DNA from: Sphingomonas faeni
GTDB lineage: Bacteria > Pseudomonadota > Alphaproteobacteria > Sphingomonadales > Sphingomonadaceae
Assembly: GCF_023195535.1 (NCBI RefSeq)
Contig: NZ_JALPNF010000011.1
Location: forward strand, 1-64,000
Length of the DNA: 64,000 nt
Direction of reading: 5' to 3'
In this document: piece by piece, positions 16,540 to 24,336 of the stretch
Layout: the number at the start of each line of letters is the position of its first letter
How positions within the stretch are numbered: the first letter of the stretch is position 1
Position numbers and translations under genes: made by a program
Notes under the pieces: generated by a model
What the model was told of the DNA's origin: nothing
Databases searched by the model: none
Seen by the model: the letters and a program-made list of their open reading frames with translations, nothing else

Positions 16540-17325
16540 TCAGTCTTTGGCGCTGCCAGGCTTGGCCATCTTGCGATGCTGTTCGGCGAGCACAGAACCG
16601 GGGATGACGTTGGCAAGCACGCCCTGAACCTTCGTTTTCCACCCCGAGAAGATCGACGCCTTGCCGCCCATCAGCGCATCCCAGCCATCCTTGGCCACGT
16701 CGGCGGGATCACTCTTGTTGGGGTCGGTGCCGACGTCGGTGTCGTTCATGTCAGCGCGGTCGAAGAATTCGGTGTCCACCGGGCCCGGCATAAGCGTCGT
16801 CAGTGTGACGCCGTCCGCGTCCTTAATCTCGTTGCGCAGCGCTTCGGTAAAGCTGTCGATGAATGCCTTGGAGCCGTTGTAGACCGCCTGGAATGCACCG
16901 GGGATGTAGCCTGCGACCGACCCAGTCACGAGTACCTTGCCATCGTTGCGCGCGACCATCGCGGGCAGCACCTTCTGGACTAGGTAGAGCGTGCCGGTGA
17001 TGTTGGTATCCACCACGTTGCGCCAGTCCTCGAGCTTCTGGTCAAGGAAGCCGTGGCCAAGACCATGGCCCGCGTTGGCGCACAGCACGTCGACCTTGCG
17101 TCCGTTGGTCGCGTTCAGCAGCGCATCGACGCCCTCGATCGTCGACAGGTCCGCCTCGGCCGCGGTCACGTCAGTGCCGAACTGCTTGAAGTCAGCGGCG
17201 GCGGATTGGATCAGCGCTTCGTTGGCAACGACGAGGATGTCGTAGCCATCCTTGGCGGCAAGCGTGGCAAGTTCGAAGCCGATGCCCGTCGAGGCGCCGG
17301 TGATGATTGCGAATTTATCGGCCAT
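16540..17325 (-). CDS. short-chain dehydrogenase/reductase
   Basis: The 261-residue classical SDR has the cofactor motif TGASTGIG at residues 9-16, the NAG motif (LCANAGHG), and the catalytic Ser in VTGSVAGY followed by YNGSK. The frame continues upstream to 18255 but that part overlaps the alcohol dehydrogenase in another frame, so ATG 17325 is taken. It lies 14 bases downstream of the dehydrogenase gene and belongs to the SRPBCC-ADH-SDR operon. Substrate is unknown; the set resembles a stress-related aldehyde/alcohol detoxification unit seen in sphingomonads (inference). Confidence 0.88.
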   Translation of the reverse strand: MADKFAIITGASTGIGFELATLAAKDGYDILVVANEALIQSAAADFKQFGTDVTAAEADLSTIEGVDALLNATNGRKVDVLCANAGHGLGHGFLDQKLEDWRNVVDTNITGTLYLVQKVLPAMVARNDGKVLVTGSVAGYIPGAFQAVYNGSKAFIDSFTEALRNEIKDADGVTLTTLMPGPVDTEFFDRADMNDTDVGTDPNKSDPADVAKDGWDALMGGKASIFSGWKTKVQGVLANVIPGSVLAEQHRKMAKPGSAKD

Positions 17326-17339
17326 GTCGTCAAATCCTC

Positions 17340-18518
17340 TCAATTGAAGCCGGGCTTGAGCACGACCTTGGTTACTTCGTTCTGGTTGTTCTTGAACATG
17401 TCGTAGCCCTTGGGGGCGTCTTCCAAGTCCATGCGGTGCGAGATCAGGAAGGTGGTGTCGATCTTGCCCTCCATGATCGCGTTGAGCAGCGCGGGCATGT
17501 AATGCTGAACGTGCGTCTGGCCGGTCTTGAGCGTCAGCCCCTTCTCCATCAGTGCACCGAGCGGGAACTTGTCGATGAACCCCCCATAGACCGCCGGCAT
17601 CGATACGCGCCCGCCCTTGCGACATGCGATGATCGCCTGGCGGATCGAATGCGCACGATCGGTACCGAGGAAGGTCGACGCCTTGATCTGGTCGAGTACG
17701 TTGTCGACGAAGAAGCCGTGTGCCTCCAGCCCGACGCTGTCGATCACCGCATCGGGACCGATCCCGCCGGTCATCACCATCAGAGCCTCGTAGACCGCGC
17801 TTTCCTCGTAATTTATCGTCTCGGCGCCAAACTTCTTCGCCAGTTCGAGGCGGTGCGGGAAGTGGTCGATCGCGATGACCCGTTCGGCGCCCATCAGGAA
17901 CGCCGACTGGACCGCGAACAGCCCAACCGGGCCGCAGCCCCACACCGCGACGGTGTCGCCAGGCTCGATCTGCGCATTCTCCGCAGCCATCCAGCCGGTT
18001 GGTAGGATATCGGAGAGGAACAGGACCTTCTCGTCGTCGACGCCGTCGGGGATCACGATCGGGCCGACGTCGCTGAACGGTACGCGGACGTATTCCGCCT
18101 GGCCGCCCGCATAGCCCCCAGTCATGTGGCTGTAGCCGAAAAGGCCGGCCATCGGGTGGCCGTAGAGTTCCTGCGCGACGTCCTGATTGTCGGCGGGGAG
18201 GCCGTTGTCGCACGCCGAATACTGATGCTTGCCGCAGTGATAGCAGCTGCCGCACGCGATTGTGAACGGGACGACGACCTTCTGGCCCTTCTTCAGCGTC
18301 GACTTCGCGCCGACCTCGACGACCTCGCCCATGAACTCGTGGCCGAGGATGTCGCCCGCCTGCATCGTCGGGATATAGCCGTCATACAAATGCAGGTCGG
18401 AGCCGCAGATCGCGGTCGCGGTGACCTTGATGATGCAGTCGCGGGGATTGACGATCTCGGGGTCGTCGACGGTATCGACGCGGACGTCGTGCTTACCGTG
18501 CCATGCCAGAGCGCGCAT
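17340..18518 (-). CDS. zinc-dependent alcohol dehydrogenase (FdhA-like)
   Basis: The 392-residue MDR enzyme has the catalytic zinc ligands in ICGSDLHLY and GHEFMGEV, the structural-zinc cluster [15 protein letters not shown], and the NAD-binding GCGPVG near residue 185. The insertion after the cluster and [10 protein letters not shown] are typical of glutathione-independent formaldehyde dehydrogenase-like proteins. It probably oxidises an aldehyde or alcohol with NAD(H). Its ATG shares a base with the SRPBCC stop (TGATG), indicating coupled translation. Confidence 0.9.
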   Translation of the reverse strand: MRALAWHGKHDVRVDTVDDPEIVNPRDCIIKVTATAICGSDLHLYDGYIPTMQAGDILGHEFMGEVVEVGAKSTLKKGQKVVVPFTIACGSCYHCGKHQYSACDNGLPADNQDVAQELYGHPMAGLFGYSHMTGGYAGGQAEYVRVPFSDVGPIVIPDGVDDEKVLFLSDILPTGWMAAENAQIEPGDTVAVWGCGPVGLFAVQSAFLMGAERVIAIDHFPHRLELAKKFGAETINYEESAVYEALMVMTGGIGPDAVIDSVGLEAHGFFVDNVLDQIKASTFLGTDRAHSIRQAIIACRKGGRVSMPAVYGGFIDKFPLGALMEKGLTLKTGQTHVQHYMPALLNAIMEGKIDTTFLISHRMDLEDAPKGYDMFKNNQNEVTKVVLKPGFN

Positions 18519-19096
18519 CAGGCGAGTTCCTCTTCATGCTGCTTGCGGTTCATCGCCGCGGTTGCGATCTCGCCGGTTTCCATCAATTGCTTGAAGCGAC
18601 GCAGGTCGCGCCGCGCCTGGATCGCAGGTTCGCGCTGGAACATCTTGGCGATCAGCTTGCCGACGATGCCCGCGGGCGGATCATAGGCGATCGTCGCGGT
18701 GACGACCGTGCCGCGCGCGCCAGCATCGCGAAACTCGACCTGCCCGCTGTTCGCCACGTCCGCGCCGGGCTCGGACGCCCAAGCGATAAGACGGTCGGAT
18801 GCCTCTTCGATGACTACCGCGTCCCATTCGACCGTCTTGCCGGCGGGTGCCTTCACGACCCAGTGCGACCGCTTGTTATCCAGAATGTCGATCCGTTCGA
18901 CATTTTCCATGAACGTCGGCAGGTTCGTGAAGTCGCGAAAATACGCGAACACTTCGCTGACTGGCCGGTTAATCGTGACGGCACGCGCGACGAGTGAGCC
19001 ACCCTTGCCGTCGGGGATGCCCGACTCTGCAAAGGCATCGCGCTTTTTCCACGTCGATGGCGGCGCATCGTCACCGTGAGGCTTGGTATCATGCAT
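18518..19096 (-). CDS. SRPBCC/START-like (cyclase/dehydrase) protein
   Basis: The 192-residue protein has a charged N-terminus and a START-like core: [21 protein letters not shown], the usual opening of coenzyme Q-binding COQ10/polyketide cyclase proteins, then [11 protein letters not shown] and [17 protein letters not shown]. These form a helix-grip hydrophobic pocket that binds lipid-like ligands. ATG 19096 has AGGAG at a good distance and is preferred to the frame start at 19189. It is the first gene of the operon with the alcohol dehydrogenase and SDR. Confidence 0.88.
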   Translation of the reverse strand: MHDTKPHGDDAPPSTWKKRDAFAESGIPDGKGGSLVARAVTINRPVSEVFAYFRDFTNLPTFMENVERIDILDNKRSHWVVKAPAGKTVEWDAVVIEEASDRLIAWASEPGADVANSGQVEFRDAGARGTVVTATIAYDPPAGIVGKLIAKMFQREPAIQARRDLRRFKQLMETGEIATAAMNRKQHEEELA

Positions 19097-19185
19097 GTCG
19101 GATCTCCTGTCAGTTGCGAGCACGCCGCGTCTGCGTTGCGACGCTGGCCGGTGTGCAGGTGCAGTCGCTGGTAATTGCACGGTGA

Positions 19186-19671
19186 TCACATTGCGGAAAG
19201 TTCGCTGATGTGGCCCTGAACCACCGGCGCAACCGAACCTGCGACCGCCCTGAGCGGCGCCGCTGTTCCGGACTGCGCGTAGCTCTGGTGAAGCGTCAGC
19301 GCGCGCTGATGCGCGGCTTTCTGCTGTTCAACGTACAGTCGGTCGCGCGCGGTCCCGTTGGCTGCGCGCAGGGCGGCGACGTTCTTCGTACCCATAGCGT
19401 CGAGCTTTGGCGGCGCAGGATGCAGGCCTGCGCGCATCGCCGCAGCTTTTACGTCCGCGGTCGACTTGGTATGGTCGGTGACCATCATCGTTGCGAACGA
19501 ACGCAGCTTGGCGTTTTTGGTCGAGATGAGCACCAGACGGCTGGACTGGATTTCATATTGATCGCCGCCCCCCGCCTTAATTACGTAGGTCGGGGCAGCC
19601 ATCGGCGCCTGTGCAATAGCTGCGACGGCTGGCAGTGCGACCATGGCTGCAAGCGTAAGAAGCTTGGTCAT
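19186..19671 (-). CDS. DUF4142-family secreted protein
   Basis: The 161-residue protein has a Sec signal peptide (MTKLLTLAAMVALPAVAAIAQA) and a DUF4142 domain: YEIQSSRLVLISTKNAKLRSF, MMVTDHTKSTADV and the closing AHQRALTLHQSYAQSG helix. It is a paralogue of the lipoprotein at 6181 but lacks a lipobox Cys, so it should be free in the periplasm. The domain is ferritin-like; the function is unknown. ATG 19671 is chosen because it begins the signal peptide and is preceded by GGGAGAATGTC. Confidence 0.86.
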   Translation of the reverse strand: MTKLLTLAAMVALPAVAAIAQAPMAAPTYVIKAGGGDQYEIQSSRLVLISTKNAKLRSFATMMVTDHTKSTADVKAAAMRAGLHPAPPKLDAMGTKNVAALRAANGTARDRLYVEQQKAAHQRALTLHQSYAQSGTAAPLRAVAGSVAPVVQGHISELSAM

Positions 19672-19721
19672 GACATTCTCCCGAGAACACTGCGGTACGT
19701 ACGACCCATAGCTGCAAACCA

Positions 19722-19746
19722 AACAGGCACGAGCGGGCAATGTTCC
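19722..19746 (-). promoter_or_regulatory. possible EcfG-type promoter of the DUF4142 gene
   Basis: On the minus strand GGAAC (19746-19742) is followed after 16 bases by TGTT (19725-19722), one base from the EcfG -10 consensus CGTT, about 50 bases before the ATG. It parallels the better promoter of the paralogue at 6119. Confidence 0.35.
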
Positions 19747-19795
19747 AGCCGCCTGGACTATCTCAATCTGGATCAATTCATTGGAGCACTCGACA

Positions 19796-20032
19796 CTATG
19801 CCGTGCGAATATCGTGATCTGGTAATGCGGGCAGGGTTGGGGTATCGGATCTGAAGTCCGACCAAATTGCCGTGCTGCTCTGCTTCGCCTTGTCGTCCCA
19901 GAGTAGACGTGAGCAACGGGGGTCGTTGATCGGCAGAAACGATCTGCCCATTGCGAGAATTTCGCCAGAAGTCAGACGTACGGACCAACTGCTGCTATTC
20001 ACTTCGAGCGTGCTAAGCCTGTCAGTTTTCAC
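19796..20032 (-). CDS. possible small hypothetical protein
   Basis: An open frame of 78 codons starts with GTG at 20032 and lies alone between the DUF4142 gene and the recombinase. It contains VRLTSGEILAMGRSF, a strand-rich pattern that looks protein-like, but codon use is not clearly that of a gene and no family is recognised. The alternative is that 19672-20231 is non-coding. Confidence 0.3.
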   Translation of the reverse strand: MKTDRLSTLEVNSSSWSVRLTSGEILAMGRSFLPINDPRCSRLLWDDKAKQSSTAIWSDFRSDTPTLPALPDHDIRTA

Positions 20033-20231
20033 TAAGAGTGATCCATGCGTATTCGACGGGATAGTAATCTACGATCCTATTCGCAGCTCACACTTAGACA
20101 ACCTTGACGAAGGCGTCGCGGTGGTCGCGTAGGAAGCTCGCGAAATCCTTTGGCGCTTAGCTCGTCAGGCGCTCGTCCGGCCTAGCACATGCGTTGTGTC
20201 AATGAGGGTATACCCTGTTTGAACACACTAC

Positions 20232-20291
20232 ATTGAACAGTCTTTCCGTTCAATCAGGGTCATTTGCATAGAGATTGAACACTCCGTTCAA
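20232..20291. promoter_or_regulatory. paired TTGAAC/GTTCAA palindromes (res-like site or operator)
   Basis: Two palindromes with identical half-sites precede the recombinase gene. The first is ATTGAAC-N9-GTTCAAT (20232-20254), the second TTGAAC-N5-GTTCAA (20275-20291). Further single TGAAC half-sites lie at 20218 and 20309. Multiple dyads with variable spacing directly upstream of a serine recombinase are what a res recombination site, which doubles as the operator, looks like. Confidence 0.55.
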
Positions 20292-20326
20292 GCAGTCTAG
20301 AACCTGACTGAACAGATGGAGCCCCA

Positions 20327-20896
20327 ATGCCACTTTTTGGTTACGCGCGCGTATCGACCTTTGAGCAGGATCTTGCGATACAGGAAACCGCGCTGCGCGC
20401 CGCTGGCTGCCAGACCATCCGGTCGGAGAAAAAATCGGGGAGCGAGCGCATCGCACGGACCGAACTACAAGTCCTGCTCGACTTCCTTCGCAAAGGCGAC
20501 ACTTTGGTGGTGACCCGTATTGACCGGCTTGCACGGTCTATGAAAGATCTGCAGGATATTGTGCACGAGCTAAAGGGCAGGGGGATCGCTCTCAAGGCGA
20601 CCGAGCAACCGATCGATACAAGCACGGCAGCGGGAAAAGCATTTCTCGATATGCTTGGCGTATTTGCAGAGTTCGAGACGAACCTCCGACGCGAACGGCA
20701 ACTTGAAGGGATCGAGGCAGCGAAAGGACGGGGCGTCTACAAAGGCGGCAAGCCGCGTATTGATTCCGACGCGGTACGTAAGCTGATCGCCGACGGTATA
20801 AAGCCCGCACATATCGCTCGCCAACTCGGCATCTCCCGAGGCACCGTCTACAAGTTCGTCCCCAAGATCGATGCGGCAGTAGCCTCCGAAACGTAG
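20327..20896 (+). CDS. serine recombinase (resolvase/invertase family)
   Basis: The 189-residue protein has the resolvase catalytic domain: MPLFGYARVST with the nucleophile Ser10, VTRIDRLARSMKDL with the active-site arginines, and GKAFLDMLGVFAEFETNL. A helix-turn-helix DNA-binding domain follows from about residue 145 (HIARQLGISRGTVYKF). Its length fits Tn3-type resolvases and DNA invertases. The gene sits at the left edge of the defence island and is the only recombinase in the window. It could resolve, invert or mobilise DNA at the upstream palindromes. Confidence 0.93.
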   Translation: MPLFGYARVSTFEQDLAIQETALRAAGCQTIRSEKKSGSERIARTELQVLLDFLRKGDTLVVTRIDRLARSMKDLQDIVHELKGRGIALKATEQPIDTSTAAGKAFLDMLGVFAEFETNLRRERQLEGIEAAKGRGVYKGGKPRIDSDAVRKLIADGIKPAHIARQLGISRGTVYKFVPKIDAAVASET

Positions 20897-21200
20897 GACC
20901 GCGTTTCCGTCTTTCTGGTGGATAGAAGCCTGTCCGCTATCGCGGCGAAGCCCTGGTCTAGGCGGACGTCCATTCATACGGCGGGGGGGGGGGGGCTAGA
21001 ACACCTAGCCGTGGTGGTAACCGCCATGGCCGCTTTTAAGTGAGACGTTGGCATTGCCGTTCCGTTCATGTCGTGAGGAGGTCGAGTAGACGGTTGCTAT
21101 ACCTCCGCAACGCGAGCGCGAGCGCGATCCTCCTCCCGATCGCTATATCTATACGGCCTGAATCTTGCGGCGACTCTCACACCATCGTAGGGCCACAGCC
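20897..21200. other. intergenic region with a G13 tract, upstream of hsdM
   Basis: This 304-base gap between the recombinase and hsdM contains 13 consecutive G residues at 20983-20995. No gene is seen in it. Promoter elements for the restriction genes must lie here but none is obvious. GAGCGCGAGCGCGA-type short repeats occur near 21115. Confidence 0.6.
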
Positions 21201-22619
21201 ATGTCTATCACAGCGACCTCAAAGCGGATTTGGTCCCTCTGCCACGTGCTTCGTGACGACGGCGTCGTATACCATAAGTACCTGTCCGAATTGACATATC
21301 TGCTGTTTTTGAAGGTGGCTGCTGAGACCGGCCGAGAGGATCTCCTCCCAGACGGTTGCCGCTGGAATGACCTCCTTGGCCGGTCCGGTCCTGGAATGCT
21401 GGGCTACTATCGCAAAATGCTGACGAGCTTGGGCGAGGATGCGCCAAATAAAGCGGTCCAAGAAATTTTCAGGTTTCCTACCACGGTTTTCAATCACGAA
21501 GAGAACCTTCGAAAGGTCGTGAAAGGTATAAACTTAATCGATTGGCACGAAGCCAAGATGGATGGGCTCGGCGCCATCTATGAAAGCCTGCTACAGCGTA
21601 GCGCGGCGGAAGCTAGGTCCGGCGCTGGCCAGTATTTCACACCAAGAGCGCTCGTTGACGCTATCGTAACAGTGATGCAGCCGACTGTCGGGGAGGTTGT
21701 TCAAGACCCGGCGGCGGGGACTGCTGGATTTCTGATATCTGCCCATGAGTTCATTTTACGGACTCACGGAATCTCAAGCTATAATGAGTCGAAGCCAAAG
21801 TTTCAAGCAGTTGAAATAGAGGGAGACACTTACCGGCTTTGTCTTATGAACATGTTTCTTCACGGAATGGATAGCGAAGTAATCCACGGCGACGCACTTA
21901 CGAGTGACGTTGCTGGCCTAGCCCCAGCCAACCTTATCATTGCGAATCCACCTTTTGGAAGCAGTGCGGGTGGAGCGCGCGCCCGCCGCGAGGACCTCCC
22001 TTATCAAACATCGAACAAACAGCTACTTTTTCTGCAGCACATTGTACTCGCTTTAACGCCTGGGGGGCGCGCAGCTGTCATCGTGCCAGATAATGTCCTT
22101 TTTGAAGACAATGTGGGCCGAGAGGTCCGCACTTGGCTGATGAATGTTTGCCGCTTGCATACGATCCTCCGTTTGCCGACAGGTATTTTCTATGCGCAAG
22201 GCGTTCAAACCAATGTACTGTTTTTTACCAGAGCAGAAGATGGAGAGGTAAACGCCACTAAGGACGTGTGGGTTTACGATCTACGCTCGCGGATGCCACC
22301 CTTTGGCAGAAATCGCGCGATGACACTTGAAGACTTTCGGGATTTTATAACGGCGTTCGGAACAAGTGCATTTGGAGACGATAAACGTAATGATGAAGGG
22401 GAAGATGGCAGATTCCGCGTCTTTAACCGTAACGACATCTCTGAACGTAGCGATAACCTAGACATCAGCTGGGTGCGCGAGGACGAGAAGGGGCTTGACC
22501 TAGTTCTGCAAGACCCTGAGGCGATCGCCAGCGCAATCATTGATCATTTACGCGCCGCCCTTCTAGACGTAGAAGCGGTCGTTGAGGAACTTACTGAACG
22601 CGACGAGATACAGGCGTGA
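21201..22619 (+). CDS. hsdM: type I restriction-modification DNA methylase subunit HsdM
   Basis: The 472-residue protein has the N-terminal helical HsdM_N domain (WSLCHVLRDDGVVYHKYLSELTYLLFLKVA), the SAM-binding motif I DPAAGTAGFL at residues 169-178 and the N6-adenine catalytic motif NPPF at 249-252. It transfers a methyl group to adenine at the site read by HsdS. ATG 21201 is chosen because the family N-terminus starts there. The gene is AT-richer than the surrounding sequence. The gap to hsdS is 142 bases, wider than the overlap usual for hsdM-hsdS. No hsdR is present on either side. Confidence 0.94.
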   Translation: MSITATSKRIWSLCHVLRDDGVVYHKYLSELTYLLFLKVAAETGREDLLPDGCRWNDLLGRSGPGMLGYYRKMLTSLGEDAPNKAVQEIFRFPTTVFNHEENLRKVVKGINLIDWHEAKMDGLGAIYESLLQRSAAEARSGAGQYFTPRALVDAIVTVMQPTVGEVVQDPAAGTAGFLISAHEFILRTHGISSYNESKPKFQAVEIEGDTYRLCLMNMFLHGMDSEVIHGDALTSDVAGLAPANLIIANPPFGSSAGGARARREDLPYQTSNKQLLFLQHIVLALTPGGRAAVIVPDNVLFEDNVGREVRTWLMNVCRLHTILRLPTGIFYAQGVQTNVLFFTRAEDGEVNATKDVWVYDLRSRMPPFGRNRAMTLEDFRDFITAFGTSAFGDDKRNDEGEDGRFRVFNRNDISERSDNLDISWVREDEKGLDLVLQDPEAIASAIIDHLRAALLDVEAVVEELTERDEIQA

Positions 22620-22761
22620 TTATCAGTTTCATCATATATCGATACTGTGGCAATTTTTTAGAATCTAGCCTCTGTATCTCAGAAGATTTGGGCGACCGGA
22701 GTGCATATAACTGTCACGGGTATTCAACTCTGACACCGGGTAGTCATTTCGGAACACCGGC

Positions 22762-24333
22762 ATGACGGATCTTCCAAGAGGTTGGGAGCCGACGAAAATT
22801 GGCGACGTTTGTAAGTTAATAAACGGGCGCGCTTTCAAACCTGCAGAGTGGGGGACGTCGGGCCTTCCAATTGTCCGTATTCAAAACCTAAACCGTTCAT
22901 CATCGTCATATAACTTTTTTGCCGGTGAGGTCCGGGACCAGTTCGTAATTGAGGATGGTGAATTGCTGTTCGCTTGGTCTGGTACGCCTGGGACCTCGTT
23001 TGGCGCTCACATTTGGAACGGCGGCAGAGCTGTTCTCAATCAGCACATATTTAAGGTCGTATTCAATCGGGATTTGATCGATGTAACTTTTTTAAAGTAC
23101 GCAATCAATCAGACCTTGGACGAGCAGATCGGCAACGCACGCGGCGGCGTTGGATTGCGGCACATAACAAAAGGAAAGTTTGAGAATACCGCGATTGCCC
23201 TTCCGCCTCTGTTGGAACAACGTAGGATCGTCGCAAGAATTACGGGTCTATCGGATCGGGCGGACCAAGCGCGGGAGAATCTGGAACTCGCCTTCGGCCT
23301 GATTACCGAATATAAGAACCGCCTTCTTGCGCTTGGGGTCGAAGGAGGTTTCACGCCGGGCCGCGGAAACATTGCCTGGAGTTCCACCACGATTGCGGAC
23401 GTCGCCGAAGTGGTTTTTGACGGTCCGTTTGGCTCTAACCTTAAGTCCAACGACTACACTGACGAGGGTGTTAGGGTAGTTCGCCTAGAGAATATCGGAA
23501 GATTAAGGTTCATACGAGAGAAGAAAACATACATATCTGAAGAGAAGTTTACCTCTCTTCGGCGAAAGATATTACGTCCTAATGACGTTCTTGTGTCCTC
23601 ATTTGTATCTGAGGATGTTCGCGTTTGCCTAATGCCGAGCGACCTTGACGGTCCTGCGATAAACAAGGCCGACTGTTTCTGCATAAGAGTTGATCAAACG
23701 GTGTGCCTGCCCAGGTATTTAATGTATCTATTGGCCAGCCCCACCTCTCTTCGGGCTATAAAGACCCTCGTACACGGGGCGACGCGACCGCGTATGTCGC
23801 TAACCAACCTCAAGCAATTCAGGCTTTCCCTCCCGTCGATCGAGGAACAAGCCGATATTGTCCGGCGCATTGAAAGCGCCCTCGCTAGGTTAGATCGCGT
23901 AGGCTTGGAACACACCGAAGCTTTTCGCCTCATCCCGAGGCTGAAAGCGAAAATACTCGAGAAGGCGTTCCGAGGTGAACTCGTTACACACGATCTTACC
24001 GACGAGCCTGCAACGTCCCTGCTCGAGAACATAGGGAAGGGGCGTATGGAGTCTGCCCGCAGCCAACGTGAATTGGGCGGCCCAGTCCTACTAAAGGAAC
24101 AGAAGGCGATGCGTAAGAAACTCGAGGACGTCTTGGTCGAAGTGGGAAACTGGATTTCTGCGCAAGACGCATTCCAGCGTTGCGGCGTCGCCAATGGCTC
24201 TTCGACCGAAGAATTTGAGCACATCTACGCCGATTTACGAACGCTCGATCAAGAAGGTAGACTTGAGGTAAAACCCGTCTCGGATGAAGAGGGACGGAAG
24301 CTCTACGATCAAATTCGTTTAAAGGTAGCGTAA
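22762..24333 (+). CDS. hsdS: type I restriction specificity subunit HsdS with C-terminal extension
   Basis: The 523-residue protein has two target recognition domains: the first at about residues 3-150, beginning LPRGWEPTKIGDVCKLINGRAFK and closing with IALPPLLEQRRIV, and the second at about 208-380, closing with LSLPSIEEQADIV. Each is followed by a spacer helix. After the usual end (KILEKAFRGEL near residue 405) comes a further region of about 115 residues rich in charged helices, including VGNWISAQDAFQRCGVANG and EFEHIYADLRTLDQEGR, a winged-helix-like pattern. This tail could contact the downstream ATPase/HNH pair (inference). Its stop is 3 bases from the ATPase start. Confidence 0.92.
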   Translation: MTDLPRGWEPTKIGDVCKLINGRAFKPAEWGTSGLPIVRIQNLNRSSSSYNFFAGEVRDQFVIEDGELLFAWSGTPGTSFGAHIWNGGRAVLNQHIFKVVFNRDLIDVTFLKYAINQTLDEQIGNARGGVGLRHITKGKFENTAIALPPLLEQRRIVARITGLSDRADQARENLELAFGLITEYKNRLLALGVEGGFTPGRGNIAWSSTTIADVAEVVFDGPFGSNLKSNDYTDEGVRVVRLENIGRLRFIREKKTYISEEKFTSLRRKILRPNDVLVSSFVSEDVRVCLMPSDLDGPAINKADCFCIRVDQTVCLPRYLMYLLASPTSLRAIKTLVHGATRPRMSLTNLKQFRLSLPSIEEQADIVRRIESALARLDRVGLEHTEAFRLIPRLKAKILEKAFRGELVTHDLTDEPATSLLENIGKGRMESARSQRELGGPVLLKEQKAMRKKLEDVLVEVGNWISAQDAFQRCGVANGSSTEEFEHIYADLRTLDQEGRLEVKPVSDEEGRKLYDQIRLKVA

Positions 24334-24336
24334 GTC

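Noticed and set aside
16540..18255. 571-residue frame covering the SDR gene and continuing upstream
   Set aside because: The upstream part overlaps the zinc alcohol dehydrogenase in another frame and has composition of a frame shadow; the SDR opens at ATG 17325.
20217..20238. LexA box upstream of the recombinase
   Set aside because: The two GAAC half-sites are separated by 10 or more bases instead of 7, so they do not match the LexA operator.
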